DNA from: Chitinophaga ginsengisegetis | Lineage (GTDB): Bacteria; Bacteroidota; Bacteroidia; Chitinophagales; Chitinophagaceae | Assembly (NCBI RefSeq): GCF_900168065.1 | Contig: NZ_FUZZ01000001.1 | Span: forward strand, 2,600,623 to 2,664,622 | Reading direction: 5' to 3' | DNA: 64,000 bases | In this document: piece by piece, positions 25,303-34,383 of the stretch | How positions within the stretch are numbered: the first letter of the stretch is position 1 | How the letters are laid out: each line of letters begins with the position of its first letter | Notes under the pieces: generated by a model | What the model was told of the DNA's origin: nothing | Seen by the model: the letters and a program-made list of their open reading frames with translations, nothing else | The model's database searches: none | Program-made: the position numbers and the translations under genes

Positions 25303-27525
25303 TTATTGAATCGTTACCTGTAAGGGTTGCTTAATTTTTTGGGCGAATGTTTCCAGGTAGCTGAACCACTCTTCGGCGGAAGTAATTCTTCCGCCTTTGT
25401 TCCACGCCGCCCCGAAATAGTATTCATATGGCTGCTGGCTCCCTGCTGTTCCGGGGCTTAGCAAATGTACGCGATCTGTTTTCATTCCCGGTACTTCCCG
25501 GGCAAAAACACAGCCTATACCCAAGGTGCCATCATCGCCATGAGCGGGCTCCCAGTAGCCCATTACGCCGGTTTTCTCATCCAGCAATACGGTACCCGGC
25601 TCTTTGCGTTTTACAATACCGGTTACCACGGGGATGTCATTCCCTTTGAAACTGTATTGTACCTGCATTTTATTGAGTTGGGAACCTGCATCCAGGGAAA
25701 TGGTTTTGGTAACAGTAACAGCCGTGTTGCCCGCCTGCCAGGTATCGTAGGTCAGGGAAAAAGTGGTGCGCAACGGACCATTATCAAGGGTTTTCGACTG
25801 CCGGTAGTTTTTCGGGAAATAGATGGTATCCTGTCCGGAAGGCGCTGTATCACCTGCGCCAAGTGTTAAGCCCACGCTGTAGTAGTCCAGTCCCTGCCCG
25901 TTGTCGTGGTGATAGTTATCCAGTTTATACCAGGTGTCGATCACCATATCGGTGGTGCGCTTCGCCCATACATCAATACCATAGGCCATTTCTTTCGGTA
26001 CCAGTTCAAGCGCCTTGCCATACATGCGGTAGGCCATGCGGTCATTTTCCCAGGCGTAATCATCTTTGCGTTCAGGTACATAACGACCATACGCTTTCGC
26101 CTTTACCGGCGCCGGGGCACCTTCTGCCACTGCGGCATACAAACTTGCAGCGGCGGGCAGCGTTACCTGTAGTAATATCTTCTTTGCTGATTTACCACCT
26201 TCATAAATCAACTGATAAGGAATTTCCTGTCCGCTCACTATATCCACTACTTTAAAACCTTTCAACGTTTGTTTGGATAATTTCGCGCTGAAAGCGGGAT
26301 AAGGAATTTCTGTAACCTCTTCTATCCTGTTGATGCCGGTGTTATTGGAGATGACCAGGTGAGCAGCTGCATTTTTCCGGAGATCATATTTGATCAGTTC
26401 TGAACCGGCTAACAGGAACGCACCTACGCCATATACTTCTGTGTCGTTAGCAGTAGCTTTTCCAGGCGCAGCGCCTATTTCCTGGACAAAGCCCAGTTTA
26501 CCATTTGGCTGTACGCAACCGGTAAGTGCTTCCCATCCCTTCTGTATTATCGGTAAAAATTTTTTCTCCGGTAAAAGACCATTGTTCACACCCCACATCA
26601 ACGCATATACGTAGAAACCGGTACCGCTTGTTTCCTTTGCCGGATAGCTGTCCGGGTCCAGTAAGCTGGCATGCCAGGTACCGTCTGCAGTTTGGAGGGC
26701 GGCTATGCGGTAAGCCATTTGTTTATACAGGTCCTGGAAACGTGCCTTCCCGGCGTAGCCAGCCGGCATATTATCCAGCATACGCACCAGGCCGCCCATT
26801 ACCCAGCCGTTACCACGACTCCAGTATACGTTGGTGCCATTCTTTTCTTTTTTGCCGATATAACTGCCATCGCGGTAATAAAGGCTATCCTGCTTATTAT
26901 ACAGGTAGTCTGTTGTTTTCCACCACAGCTTGTCTGCGGTTTCCAGGTAACGGGAATCACCGGTGGCGGTGCTTAAATAAGCCAGCGCCGGAGGCCCCAT
27001 AAACAACGCATCACACCAGGCCCATTCACGATGATGAATACCATCTTTCCATTCGAGCGATTCTGTATGCGGCGCTGCCACAATGCTATCTGCCAGCTTA
27101 CGGAATTTATCGATCATTACCGGATCTTTATACACACTGTTTAGTTGTGAGTATAGCTGTCCCACACAGTATTCATCTGCGAAGAAACGGTCCGGTCCTG
27201 TGTTCCAGTCATTATCTTTTCCTACCTGTACCAGGCGGTCAATAAAGAAGGGATTGGATGTTACCTGTGCCAGCGACATCATGCCTGCATACATAGCGCC
27301 GTTGGTCCAGTCGGTAGGCGCATGGTTCCAGCCATTGGCAGTAATATGGCGCCATTGCCAGGAAGCCACTTTTTCCATTTGCGTCCTTACCGCGGCAGCG
27401 GTATAGGCATCTGTGAAAACCGTGGCATGCTGCCCGGTAACAGGTTCCGTAGCATGCACCGGTAAGCCGGCATGCAGGAAAGACAAGCCCAGCAAGCTTC
27501 CTGCGATAATTTTTTTCATCATCAT
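25303..27525 (-). CDS. GH105 unsaturated rhamnogalacturonyl hydrolase fused to DUF4861
   Basis: 740 residues from the ATG cluster at 27517-27525, which begins a signal peptide (MMMKKIIAGSLLGLSFLHAGLPVHA). The upstream in-frame reading from 27762 runs back through the 3' end of kduI and is rejected. The N-terminal ~370 residues are a YteR-like GH105 barrel (WTNGAMYAGMMSL, HREWAWCDALFMGPPALAYL with the catalytic Asp, YWSRGNGWVMGGLVRML). The C-terminal ~350 residues match DUF4861 (YGRYVPERKDDYAWENDRMAYRMYG, DVWAKRTTDMVIDTWY). Together they would remove unsaturated galacturonyl groups from rhamnogalacturonan fragments. It lies 22 bp after kduI. The role of DUF4861 is unknown. Confidence 0.9.
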   Translation of the reverse strand: MMMKKIIAGSLLGLSFLHAGLPVHATEPVTGQHATVFTDAYTAAAVRTQMEKVASWQWRHITANGWNHAPTDWTNGAMYAGMMSLAQVTSNPFFIDRLVQVGKDNDWNTGPDRFFADEYCVGQLYSQLNSVYKDPVMIDKFRKLADSIVAAPHTESLEWKDGIHHREWAWCDALFMGPPALAYLSTATGDSRYLETADKLWWKTTDYLYNKQDSLYYRDGSYIGKKEKNGTNVYWSRGNGWVMGGLVRMLDNMPAGYAGKARFQDLYKQMAYRIAALQTADGTWHASLLDPDSYPAKETSGTGFYVYALMWGVNNGLLPEKKFLPIIQKGWEALTGCVQPNGKLGFVQEIGAAPGKATANDTEVYGVGAFLLAGSELIKYDLRKNAAAHLVISNNTGINRIEEVTEIPYPAFSAKLSKQTLKGFKVVDIVSGQEIPYQLIYEGGKSAKKILLQVTLPAAASLYAAVAEGAPAPVKAKAYGRYVPERKDDYAWENDRMAYRMYGKALELVPKEMAYGIDVWAKRTTDMVIDTWYKLDNYHHDNGQGLDYYSVGLTLGAGDTAPSGQDTIYFPKNYRQSKTLDNGPLRTTFSLTYDTWQAGNTAVTVTKTISLDAGSQLNKMQVQYSFKGNDIPVVTGIVKRKEPGTVLLDEKTGVMGYWEPAHGDDGTLGIGCVFAREVPGMKTDRVHLLSPGTAGSQQPYEYYFGAAWNKGGRITSAEEWFSYLETFAQKIKQPLQVTIQ

Positions 27526-27547
27526 GATAGCAGCTATTATCAGTTCA

Positions 27548-28390
27548 TTAACGTAGTTCAGTGATCTTGCAATGATCCATATCACTATAGTCGAGGTTCT
27601 CACCGGCCATACCCCATATAAAAGTATAGTTACTGGTACCGGCGCCGGAGTGAATAGACCAGGGCGGGGAAATAACCGCCTGTTCATTCTGCATCCAGAT
27701 ATGGCGGCTTTCCTGCGGCTGTCCCATAAAGTGGCATACGGACTGCCCCTCCGGCACTTCAAAGTAAAAATACACCTCCATTCTTCTGTCGTGCGTATGC
27801 GCCGGCATGGTGTTCCACACGCTGCCTGGTTGCAGCTCTGTCATGCCCATCTGCAGCTGGCAGGTTTCCAGCACACTGTTCACCAGCAGTTTATTGATGG
27901 TGCGGTGATTGGAAGTTTCAAGCGCACCCAGTGTTACCACTTCCGCTTCTTTTTTAGACACTTTGCGGGTGGGGAAGCTATGATGAGCAGGAGTGGAATT
28001 CAGGTAGAATTTAGCGGGTGTTTGTGCGTTTTTACTGGAGAAGATCACCTGTTGTTTTCCTTTGCCGATGTATAACGCTTCTTTATACGCCAGTTCAAAT
28101 TTCTCCCCGTCCACTTCCACTATGCCATCGCCTCCAACGTTGATCATACCCAGTTCCCTTCTCTCCAGGAAATAGGCTGCTTTCAGCAGGTCAATCGTTT
28201 CCAGAACCACCGGACCTTTAACGGGCATTGCGCCGCCGGTCAGGTACCGGTCGTAATGTGTATGCGTCCAGGCAATGTGGTCGGCATCAAAAATTTTCTC
28301 CATTAAAAATGCCTGCCGGAGTTGTGCCGTATCCATGTGCTTTACTTCAGCCGGACTGCTGGCATATCTTGATTCGAACGTGGTGCTCAT
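27548..28390 (-). CDS. kduI: 5-keto-4-deoxyuronate isomerase
   Basis: 280 residues, close to E. coli KduI (278). Converts 5-keto-4-deoxyuronate, produced from unsaturated uronides, to 2,5-diketo-3-deoxygluconate. Cupin fold with zinc ligands in [20 protein letters not shown] and [24 protein letters not shown]. The N-terminal signature [22 protein letters not shown] and [11 protein letters not shown] is typical. Cytoplasmic. It is the first full enzyme gene of the leftward operon kduI, GH105-DUF4861, kduD, lacI, GH88, DUF2264. A perfect LacI-type operator lies 240 bp upstream (28631-28644). Confidence 0.95.
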   Translation of the reverse strand: MSTTFESRYASSPAEVKHMDTAQLRQAFLMEKIFDADHIAWTHTHYDRYLTGGAMPVKGPVVLETIDLLKAAYFLERRELGMINVGGDGIVEVDGEKFELAYKEALYIGKGKQQVIFSSKNAQTPAKFYLNSTPAHHSFPTRKVSKKEAEVVTLGALETSNHRTINKLLVNSVLETCQLQMGMTELQPGSVWNTMPAHTHDRRMEVYFYFEVPEGQSVCHFMGQPQESRHIWMQNEQAVISPPWSIHSGAGTSNYTFIWGMAGENLDYSDMDHCKITELR

Positions 28391-28411
28391 ATGATGTTTG
28401 AATGTTTTTAT

Positions 28412-28561
28412 CTATTGAGAATGCTGATTCATTATTGGCCCGGCCACAGGAGTATTGCCCACTGTTTGCCCGTTTACCGCTGCTGTGATGGATTGCGCGG
28501 GGCTCATAGCTCCGGCAAGCCCTGCCAGTGACACTATTCTGATAAAATTTCTGCTTTCCAA
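28412..28561 (-). pseudogene. 49-codon ORF resembling an orphan signal peptide
   Basis: Minus-strand reading from a TTG (28559-28561) gives a start like MESRNFIRIVSLAGLAGAM followed by about 30 residues of Ala/Thr/Gly-rich sequence and a TAG at 28412-28414. The first 20 residues look like a Tat or Sec signal, similar in style to the DUF2264 start in the same operon. Nothing folded follows. It may be the remnant of a secreted enzyme gene deleted from the head of the operon, or a small leader ORF in the kduI transcript. No ATG start is available. Confidence 0.35.
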
Positions 28562-28604
28562 TGTGGCTTTCCTTTATAAAGTTAAAAAAGCGGTTCCATT
28601 ACAT

Positions 28605-28644
28605 GGCTTTGGGCGAAAGCTCTAAAGTAATGCAAACGTTTGCA
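28605..28644 (-). promoter_or_regulatory. LacI-type operator and -7 box of the kdu operon
   Basis: Perfect 14-bp palindrome TGCAAACGTTTGCA at 28631-28644. Reading leftward it is followed directly by TTACTTTAG, which fits the promoter variant TAnnTTAG also seen before uxaA. A repressor bound here would sit on the core promoter of the operon that starts at kduI. Confidence 0.8.
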
Positions 28645-28695
28645 AAAATCAAGCATTTATTTTAAAAAATGTCTTTTACAGGATAGTATGCGTAC

Positions 28696-30651
28696 CTATT
28701 TACGGCGCATCACAAACGCCACCGAGTGTTTACCGGTTAGTGCCTGGCTCCGGGCCTTCAGGCTGATACGTGTTACGTGGTCGCCCCATACCGGTGACAA
28801 GCGGCTGTCTTTTATCTCCTGCTGCTCCGTTACCACTTCAAATAAGGAAGGATCGTAGGTTAGTAACAGGTCCGCAGTTCCGCCTTTTAATACAATCCTT
28901 CCGGGTGTACCGGTGCCGGCAGGCAGACAGGTCATAAAATGCAGCAGGAAGGGCTCCTTCCATTCTTTTAACTGGTATACCTCCGATAATTGCAGGGAAG
29001 TTTTGGCAGGGTTGAATGTAAATGTACGTTTCCACGATTGTACCATTGCTGCTTCCGGATAAGCAGCGGCAATATCCATACTCAGCTTATTGTGACTGTA
29101 CTCCACAGCTGTAGCCTGAAACTTCCGGCCATCCTGCTGTTGAACACCGTTAATAGTGGGACAGTTATGCCATTGCGATTGCATAAACCATAATTTGTAA
29201 CGGTCGGCACTAAATGTTTGCTTTGTATAGGTACCCACGCCAACATCAATAATGGCCGGCTTTCCATCCATGTACAGCACAAAATTTCCAACGTCGTTAT
29301 GGTTATGGCTTTCTGCATTATGTCCGCCCTGTGCGGCGAAGAATAAACCTTTGGAGACACCGGCTTCAGAGCGGAGCGACAATACCTGCAAATCAGGGAG
29401 CCAGTTTTCTGCGGTATAAGGGGCTGCTGCTTTGGCAGATAACAAGGCACTGCGATATTCCACGTTATACACAAAGAAAGCCAGGGAAGGCGTTTTAACC
29501 CTGTTACTGTCGGGGTTCTCCAGCCTTGAGAGGTAAGCGGCGAAGTTAATTAGCAATGGGTCATGAAAAGCAGTTCCGTATAAATACACGGTATGTGAAG
29601 GTGGAATGGTGCTCGCAGAAGCATCTGCAAAATTCACAAACCGGCTGCTGTCTACATGCATTTTATAAATATAGGCGCCGATCCGGTGAATCAGTTCATT
29701 ATTGCTCCAGCTCAACCGGTGTGCAGAAGCGCTGTTCAGCAGATCAATAAATTCGATGAGCTTACCGCCTGCATGTCCCCAGTAAGTGGGACCTTCATCA
29801 CAGCCGCCATCATCAGGATATCCGTTCACAAAATTATCCGCGCTGCGGATCGTTTTCTCTATTACCTTATTTCGTATATCCGTTTCATTTATACCCAGCA
29901 ATGCAGTTTGTAAAACATTGGTATTGATCCAGATATTCCAGTTATTCACTGCGCGGCCGCCCCATCCCATCCACCAGAAATCAGTCCGCTCCAGGTAAGG
30001 CTCCACAATGCGGTGTTGCAGTTCATAGGTAATCCGTTTATTTACGATGGGGGAAAATTTATCCAGCTGATCGTGCAGCAGGAACTGCGCCCAGCTGAGT
30101 GTAGCAGCAGTTTCACCGGCAAAAAGATCCACCACCGGTTCCGCCGGATCGGGCAAACCACTGCCTGCTTTTTGTGCGCCAATATGCGCAGGCAATACCC
30201 AGGTGCTTTCTTCCAGGATCAGCCATAAACCGTTTACGATCTGTGGCATGTATTTTCCTTTTCCATCCACCAGTTCTCCGGCCACTAACGCCGCCAATAC
30301 TTTGCGGCGTTCAAACTGCGCATTTTCAAAATTTACGCGGTTACCATTATCACGGTATTGAAGATATAAAGTAGCCGGTAATGAAGGCCAGTCGAACGAT
30401 AATCCCTTGTCCGCCTCCTTCAGCAATATCGCCTTGCTGGCCGCCGGCAGGGCAGCAATCTTCTCCGTAACAGATTTGTATCGTTGTTCCCTCCACTGAA
30501 TAATATCCTTGAAAGCAGCATCACCACCTTTCTGCCTGTATTCTTCATATAAATAATTCCTGGCTTTACCGGCATCCTGGCCACTAACGTTACCGGCTAT
30601 ACTAATACCTGAAAAAAGCAATACCGCGCAGATCAGTTTTTTAACGTGCAT
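28696..30651 (-). CDS. Heparinase II/III-family protein (putative polysaccharide lyase)
   Basis: 651 residues with a signal peptide (MHVKKLICAVLLFSGISIAGNVSGQ). The N-terminal ~340 residues form the alpha-helical toroid typical of heparinase II/III-like lyases (WWMGWGGRAVNNWNIWINTNVLQTALL, DGGCDEGPTYWGHAGGKLIEFIDLL with the usual Tyr/His region). The C-terminal part is the beta-sandwich of PF07940 (AAQGGHNAESHNHNDVGNFVLYMDGKPAIIDVGVGTY, then SADRYKLWFMQSQWHNCPTINGVQQ). Such enzymes cleave uronic-acid-containing glycans by beta-elimination and make the unsaturated ends used by GH88/GH105. The exact substrate is not readable. It has LacI-type sites on its upstream side. Confidence 0.88.
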   Translation of the reverse strand: MHVKKLICAVLLFSGISIAGNVSGQDAGKARNYLYEEYRQKGGDAAFKDIIQWREQRYKSVTEKIAALPAASKAILLKEADKGLSFDWPSLPATLYLQYRDNGNRVNFENAQFERRKVLAALVAGELVDGKGKYMPQIVNGLWLILEESTWVLPAHIGAQKAGSGLPDPAEPVVDLFAGETAATLSWAQFLLHDQLDKFSPIVNKRITYELQHRIVEPYLERTDFWWMGWGGRAVNNWNIWINTNVLQTALLGINETDIRNKVIEKTIRSADNFVNGYPDDGGCDEGPTYWGHAGGKLIEFIDLLNSASAHRLSWSNNELIHRIGAYIYKMHVDSSRFVNFADASASTIPPSHTVYLYGTAFHDPLLINFAAYLSRLENPDSNRVKTPSLAFFVYNVEYRSALLSAKAAAPYTAENWLPDLQVLSLRSEAGVSKGLFFAAQGGHNAESHNHNDVGNFVLYMDGKPAIIDVGVGTYTKQTFSADRYKLWFMQSQWHNCPTINGVQQQDGRKFQATAVEYSHNKLSMDIAAAYPEAAMVQSWKRTFTFNPAKTSLQLSEVYQLKEWKEPFLLHFMTCLPAGTGTPGRIVLKGGTADLLLTYDPSLFEVVTEQQEIKDSRLSPVWGDHVTRISLKARSQALTGKHSVAFVMRRK

Positions 30652-30733
30652 TTGACATTTATTTTTTTGTAAGATAAAAACAGGGCAGTGTAATAGGTTA
30701 AAGGGATGGTATATTTCCCAAACCGCGTCATGA

Positions 30734-30747
30734 TGTAAACGTTTGTA
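30734..30747. promoter_or_regulatory. LacI-type operator (imperfect), heparinase side
   Basis: TGTAAACGTTTGTA: perfect AAACGTTT core with one mismatched pair in the arms. It lies 83 bp upstream of the leftward heparinase-like gene, in the 506-bp divergent region shared with uxaA. Confidence 0.65.
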
Positions 30748-30950
30748 TTTGTTGCCATACTGTCATTCAATTGTTCGCGCCGGAGTGTATGGCTGGTGCT
30801 TTTTTCTGCCGGAATCACACCGCTTCAGGTCAGCAATTCAGATTACCGGTATCTTCAAAATGATCTCTTCAGTTTGCTCCAATGGAATTTGTTGGCGTCA
30901 TCGCCGGAGACCCGCGCTGATAGATCAAAAATATCAAAATACAGGTAAAT

Positions 30951-30964
30951 TACAAACGTTTGCA
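30951..30964. promoter_or_regulatory. LacI-type operator in the uxaA/heparinase intergenic region
   Basis: TACAAACGTTTGCA, one position away from the perfect site at 28631. It is 194 bp before uxaA and 217 bp from the site at 30734. A DNA loop between the two is possible, as in other LacI systems. The rest of the 506-bp region shows only a 16-bp AT-rich motif (31024-31039) repeated before uxaB. Confidence 0.7.
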
Positions 30965-31144
30965 TAAATATTACAGGATCGGGACATTTACACATCCGGG
31001 CGGTTAAAAGGCACTGATAGCCGATTAACAATTTATAATTCATTCCTGACCTGCTCCCATAAGGTGTTCCAGCGGAATAATCAAATAGTCAAAATCTTAT
31101 CATGGATTAACATTTTACTATCACCAGCCGGAGCAGTTATTTAC

Positions 31145-31152
31145 TACTTTAG
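31145..31152 (+). promoter_or_regulatory. Candidate -7 box of uxaA (TACTTTAG)
   Basis: Same TACTTTAG as next to the kdu operator. It is only 5 bp from the ATG at 31158, so a transcript from here would be leaderless or nearly so. Confidence 0.4.
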
Positions 31153-31157
31153 CTCTT

Positions 31158-32804
31158 ATGAACGCTTATTTACAAATTCATCCTGATGATAATGTGCTGG
31201 TAGCCTTACAGGATATACCGGTAGGAACCGATATCTCATTTAACGGACATAACATTCAACTGCAACAAAATATTTCTGCTAAACATAAATTCCTGATAAA
31301 TGACATCCGGGAGGGCGATCCCATCACGATGTATGGCGTACTGGTAGGCAAAGCCAGCAAAAGCATCGGGAAGGGCGAAACCATTACCACAGAAAATGTG
31401 ATTCATGATGCCAACGCATTCCATGAAAAAGACAGCTCCCTGGAATGGCAGGCGCCCGATGTGAGTAAATGGAAAACCCGCACCTTTATGGGCTACCATC
31501 GGGCCGATGGCCAGGTAGGTACCCGTAACTACTGGCTGGTGATTCCGTTGGTTTTTTGTGAAAACAGGAATGTGAGTGTGATTAAAACCGCTTTCGAAAA
31601 AGGACTTGGTTTTTCTCCTGCCGAAGTATATAACGAACAGGTAACTGACCTGGTTTCCCTTTATAAAAGCGGCAACCTGGAAGCCATTAAAAACTATGAG
31701 GCTGGCGCACTAACGGAAACGAGTAAACGTAATGTGGTTTTCCCGAATATTGATGGTATCAAATTCCTCACCCACGAAGGAGGTTGTGGTGGTACCCGCC
31801 AGGATTCAGACGCCCTGTGCGCCCTGCTGGCCGGTTATATTCATCACTCCAATGTTGCCGGAGCCACTATTCTTAGCCTGGGATGCCAGCACGCGCAGGT
31901 ATCTATCCTCCAGGAATCACTGAAAAAACTTAACCCGGCCTTTAACAAACCGGTATTGGTATACGAGCAGCAGAAAAGCGCTTCCGAATTTGCGATGCTG
32001 TCTGCCGCCATTAAAGATACTTTCCTCGCGCTGGTAGAAGCCAATAAGCTGACCCGCCAGCCGAGCCCGCTCTCCAAGCTGGTAATAGGACTGGAGTGCG
32101 GCGGCTCCGACGGGTTTTCCGGCATTTCAGCTAACCCGGCTGTAGGTCATACTTCCGACCTGCTGGTAGCGCTGGGTGGTACTTCCATTCTCTCCGAGTT
32201 TCCTGAACTGTGCGGAGTGGAACAGGAACTGATTAACCGCTGTCAGACAGAAGAAACCTCCGATAAGTTCATCCGCATTATGCGCGCATATGAAAACCAG
32301 GCCCAGTCGGTAGGTTCCGGTTTTTACATGAATCCATCTCCGGGAAATATCAAGGATGGCCTGATTACCGACGCCATCAAATCCGCCGGGGCAGCTAAAA
32401 AGGGAGGAACCTCACCGGTTACGGATGTACTGGATTATACAGAGTATGTAACCAAACCCGGACTGAACCTGCTTTGCACACCCGGTAACGATGTTGAATC
32501 CACTTCAGCGGAAGTAGGTTCCGGCGCTAACGTGGTGTTGTTTACCACAGGGCTTGGTACGCCTACCGGCAACCCGATTGCGCCGGTAGTAAAACTGGCT
32601 ACCAATACCAAACTGGCTACCCGTATGAAAGATATTATCGATATCAATACCGGTACCGTCATCAGTGGCGAACAAAGTATTGCCGGTATGGGTGAAGAAA
32701 TCCTGGAATATGTGATCCAAACCGCCAGTGGTGAAGTGTATACAAAGGCAGAACAACTTAACCAGGATGATTTTATTCCGTGGAAACGGGGTGTTTCCCT
32801 GTAA
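31158..32804 (+). CDS. uxaA: Altronate dehydratase
   Basis: 548 residues, longer than E. coli UxaA (495) but with the same two-part build. An N-terminal SAF domain (about 1-95; YLQIHPDDNVLVALQDIPVGTDI) precedes the large D-galactarate dehydratase/altronate hydrolase C-terminal part. Motifs: GYHRADGQVGTRNYWLVIP, FLTHEGGCGGTRQDSDALC, GLECGGSDGFSGISANPAVGHTSDLLV and TPGNDVESTSAEVGSGANV. Dehydrates D-altronate to KDG, the point where the galacturonate branch meets the kdu branch. Cytoplasmic, iron-dependent in the family. It stands alone on the plus strand, opposite the rest of the uronate genes, behind LacI-type operators. Confidence 0.94.
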   Translation: MNAYLQIHPDDNVLVALQDIPVGTDISFNGHNIQLQQNISAKHKFLINDIREGDPITMYGVLVGKASKSIGKGETITTENVIHDANAFHEKDSSLEWQAPDVSKWKTRTFMGYHRADGQVGTRNYWLVIPLVFCENRNVSVIKTAFEKGLGFSPAEVYNEQVTDLVSLYKSGNLEAIKNYEAGALTETSKRNVVFPNIDGIKFLTHEGGCGGTRQDSDALCALLAGYIHHSNVAGATILSLGCQHAQVSILQESLKKLNPAFNKPVLVYEQQKSASEFAMLSAAIKDTFLALVEANKLTRQPSPLSKLVIGLECGGSDGFSGISANPAVGHTSDLLVALGGTSILSEFPELCGVEQELINRCQTEETSDKFIRIMRAYENQAQSVGSGFYMNPSPGNIKDGLITDAIKSAGAAKKGGTSPVTDVLDYTEYVTKPGLNLLCTPGNDVESTSAEVGSGANVVLFTTGLGTPTGNPIAPVVKLATNTKLATRMKDIIDINTGTVISGEQSIAGMGEEILEYVIQTASGEVYTKAEQLNQDDFIPWKRGVSL

Positions 32805-32813
32805 GCAGCGCGG

Positions 32814-32880
32814 ATTTTGTCTTTTTCAGGATTAGACTGATTAGACTGATTACTTTGATTTTACTTTTTTGATTTTATAA
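32814..32880 (+). repeat. Left arm of a 67-bp perfect inverted repeat
   Basis: Begins 10 bp after the uxaA stop. Identical, in inverted orientation, to 32991-33057 over all 67 bp. Inside the arm is a decaying 9-bp periodicity: GATTAGACT twice, then GATTACTTT and GATTTTACT. The spacer of 110 bp contains a terminator hairpin. Confidence 0.9.
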
Positions 32881-32934
32881 GATGAAGAAAGATAAATTAA
32901 GCGAATAATTTTTGATACTCATAAGAATAAAAAC

Positions 32935-32966
32935 AAACGTCCGGACATCTGCCCGGACGTTTTCTA
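32935..32966. terminator. Terminator between uxaA and exuT (both directions)
   Basis: Perfect 10-bp stem AAACGTCCGG / CCGGACGTTT (32935-32944 and 32953-32962) with an 8-nt loop. T-runs follow on both strands. It sits in the middle of the long inverted repeat and serves the convergent uxaA and exuT ends. Confidence 0.85.
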
Positions 32967-32990
32967 TTTGAAAATTAACTTTACAAATCT

Positions 32991-33057
32991 TTATAAAATC
33001 AAAAAAGTAAAATCAAAGTAATCAGTCTAATCAGTCTAATCCTGAAAAAGACAAAAT
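32991..33057 (-). repeat. Right arm of the 67-bp perfect inverted repeat
   Basis: Inverted copy of 32814-32880. It ends 3 bp before the exuT stop codon at 33061. The pair would fold into a very long hairpin in either transcript that reads through. Confidence 0.9.
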
Positions 33058-33060
33058 TCG

Positions 33061-34350
33061 CTAATTCAAATTCACCTGCTCCATTTTAGGTGCAAAGAAG
33101 TGCATCACTGTCCAGGCCACCAGGTAAGCCAGGGCGCAGATAGTGAACAGAATATTATAACCAATACCGATGTTGCCGATTAACTTATAATGATCCAGCA
33201 TAGCGCCAATCAGCATCGGGAACAGCGTACCGCCAATAGATCCGGCCATACCTCCAATACCTACCACAGAACTTACGGCCCGTTTCGGGAACATATCAGA
33301 AGCCGTGGTGAATATGGTGGCAGACCATGCCTGGTGAGCCGCCGTGGCCAAACTGATCAATGCAATAGCGAACCATACATTATTGGAATACTGTATAAGC
33401 ATAATGGGCAATACACAAAGCGCAAAGATCAGCATAGACACTTTACGCGCTTTGAAAACCGGCCAGCCGGATTTGATCAGGTGGGAAGATAACCATCCAC
33501 CACCGATACTGCCAAAGCTGGTAATGGAATATATGATGATCACCGGCAAACCCAGCGTTTCTTTCATATTTACGTGGAAGATGGATTCCAGGTAACCCGG
33601 TAACCAGAACAGGAAAAACCACCACACAGGATCAGTCAGTAATTTACCAAATATGAAAGCCCATGTTTGTCTCACGCCCAGGAGCTTACTCCATTTAATG
33701 GGTTTAGGTTTCACCTCTTCTACTTCCTGGTCGGAGTGGATATGATCAAATTCTGCTTTGGATAACTTCTTGTGACGGGCAGGCACTTCATAATAGATCC
33801 ACCAGAATATCAACCAGATAAAACCGATGGCGCCTGTCCATACAAAGGCATTTCTCCAGCCATGATTGCTGGCCAGCCAGTATACCATTGCCGGTCCTAT
33901 TACAGCCGCAATATTGGAACCTGAGTTAAAGATGCCCGTAGCCAGCGCCCGCTCCTTCTTTGGAAACCACTCTGCGGTGGCTTTAATAGCCGCAGGGAAG
34001 TTGCCCGCTTCGCTTACGCCGAGGATAGACCTTACCACACCAAAACCCAGCGTAGAACGCACCAGTCCGTGCGCCATAGCCGACAGGCTCCATACCACAA
34101 TAGAAACCGCGTATCCCAGTTTGGAACCGATCTTATCTACCAATGCGCCAAAGAAAAGCAAGCCAATCGCATAGGAAGCGGAAAACGCCATCACCAGGTT
34201 GCTGTAAGCTGTTTCTGACCAGTGAAATTCAGCTGATAAATCAGTTTTAAGCAATCCTAATATCTGCCTGTCTATATAGTTGATGGTCGTCGCAACAAAT
34301 AAAAGTGCGCATACCCGCCAGCGATACTTACCTAAAGTTGTGGAATTCAT
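33061..34350 (-). CDS. exuT: Hexuronate transporter, MFS anion:cation symporter family
   Basis: 429 residues with 12 predicted membrane segments. Pattern of ExuT and related ACS-family carriers: RWRVCALLFVATTINYIDRQILGLL in helix 1, GALVDKIGSKLGY in loop 2-3, VVRSILGVSEAGNFPAAIKATAEWFPKKERALATGIFNSGSNIAAVIGP, and AWSATIFTTASDMFPKRAVSSVVGIGGMAGSIGG. It imports galacturonate or glucuronate with protons across the inner membrane. It is the last gene of the uxaB-uxaC-kdgK-aldolase-exuT operon, 33 bp after the aldolase, and has a perfect LacI operator 55 bp upstream. Substrate is inferred from context. Confidence 0.92.
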   Translation of the reverse strand: MNSTTLGKYRWRVCALLFVATTINYIDRQILGLLKTDLSAEFHWSETAYSNLVMAFSASYAIGLLFFGALVDKIGSKLGYAVSIVVWSLSAMAHGLVRSTLGFGVVRSILGVSEAGNFPAAIKATAEWFPKKERALATGIFNSGSNIAAVIGPAMVYWLASNHGWRNAFVWTGAIGFIWLIFWWIYYEVPARHKKLSKAEFDHIHSDQEVEEVKPKPIKWSKLLGVRQTWAFIFGKLLTDPVWWFFLFWLPGYLESIFHVNMKETLGLPVIIIYSITSFGSIGGGWLSSHLIKSGWPVFKARKVSMLIFALCVLPIMLIQYSNNVWFAIALISLATAAHQAWSATIFTTASDMFPKRAVSSVVGIGGMAGSIGGTLFPMLIGAMLDHYKLIGNIGIGYNILFTICALAYLVAWTVMHFFAPKMEQVNLN

Positions 34351-34383
34351 TACGGTTTATTTGGAATTTATAAAGTGTATAAG

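Noticed and set aside
27526..27762. N-terminal extension of the GH105-DUF4861 protein
   Set aside because: It would read back through the end of kduI and place the signal peptide in the middle of the protein.
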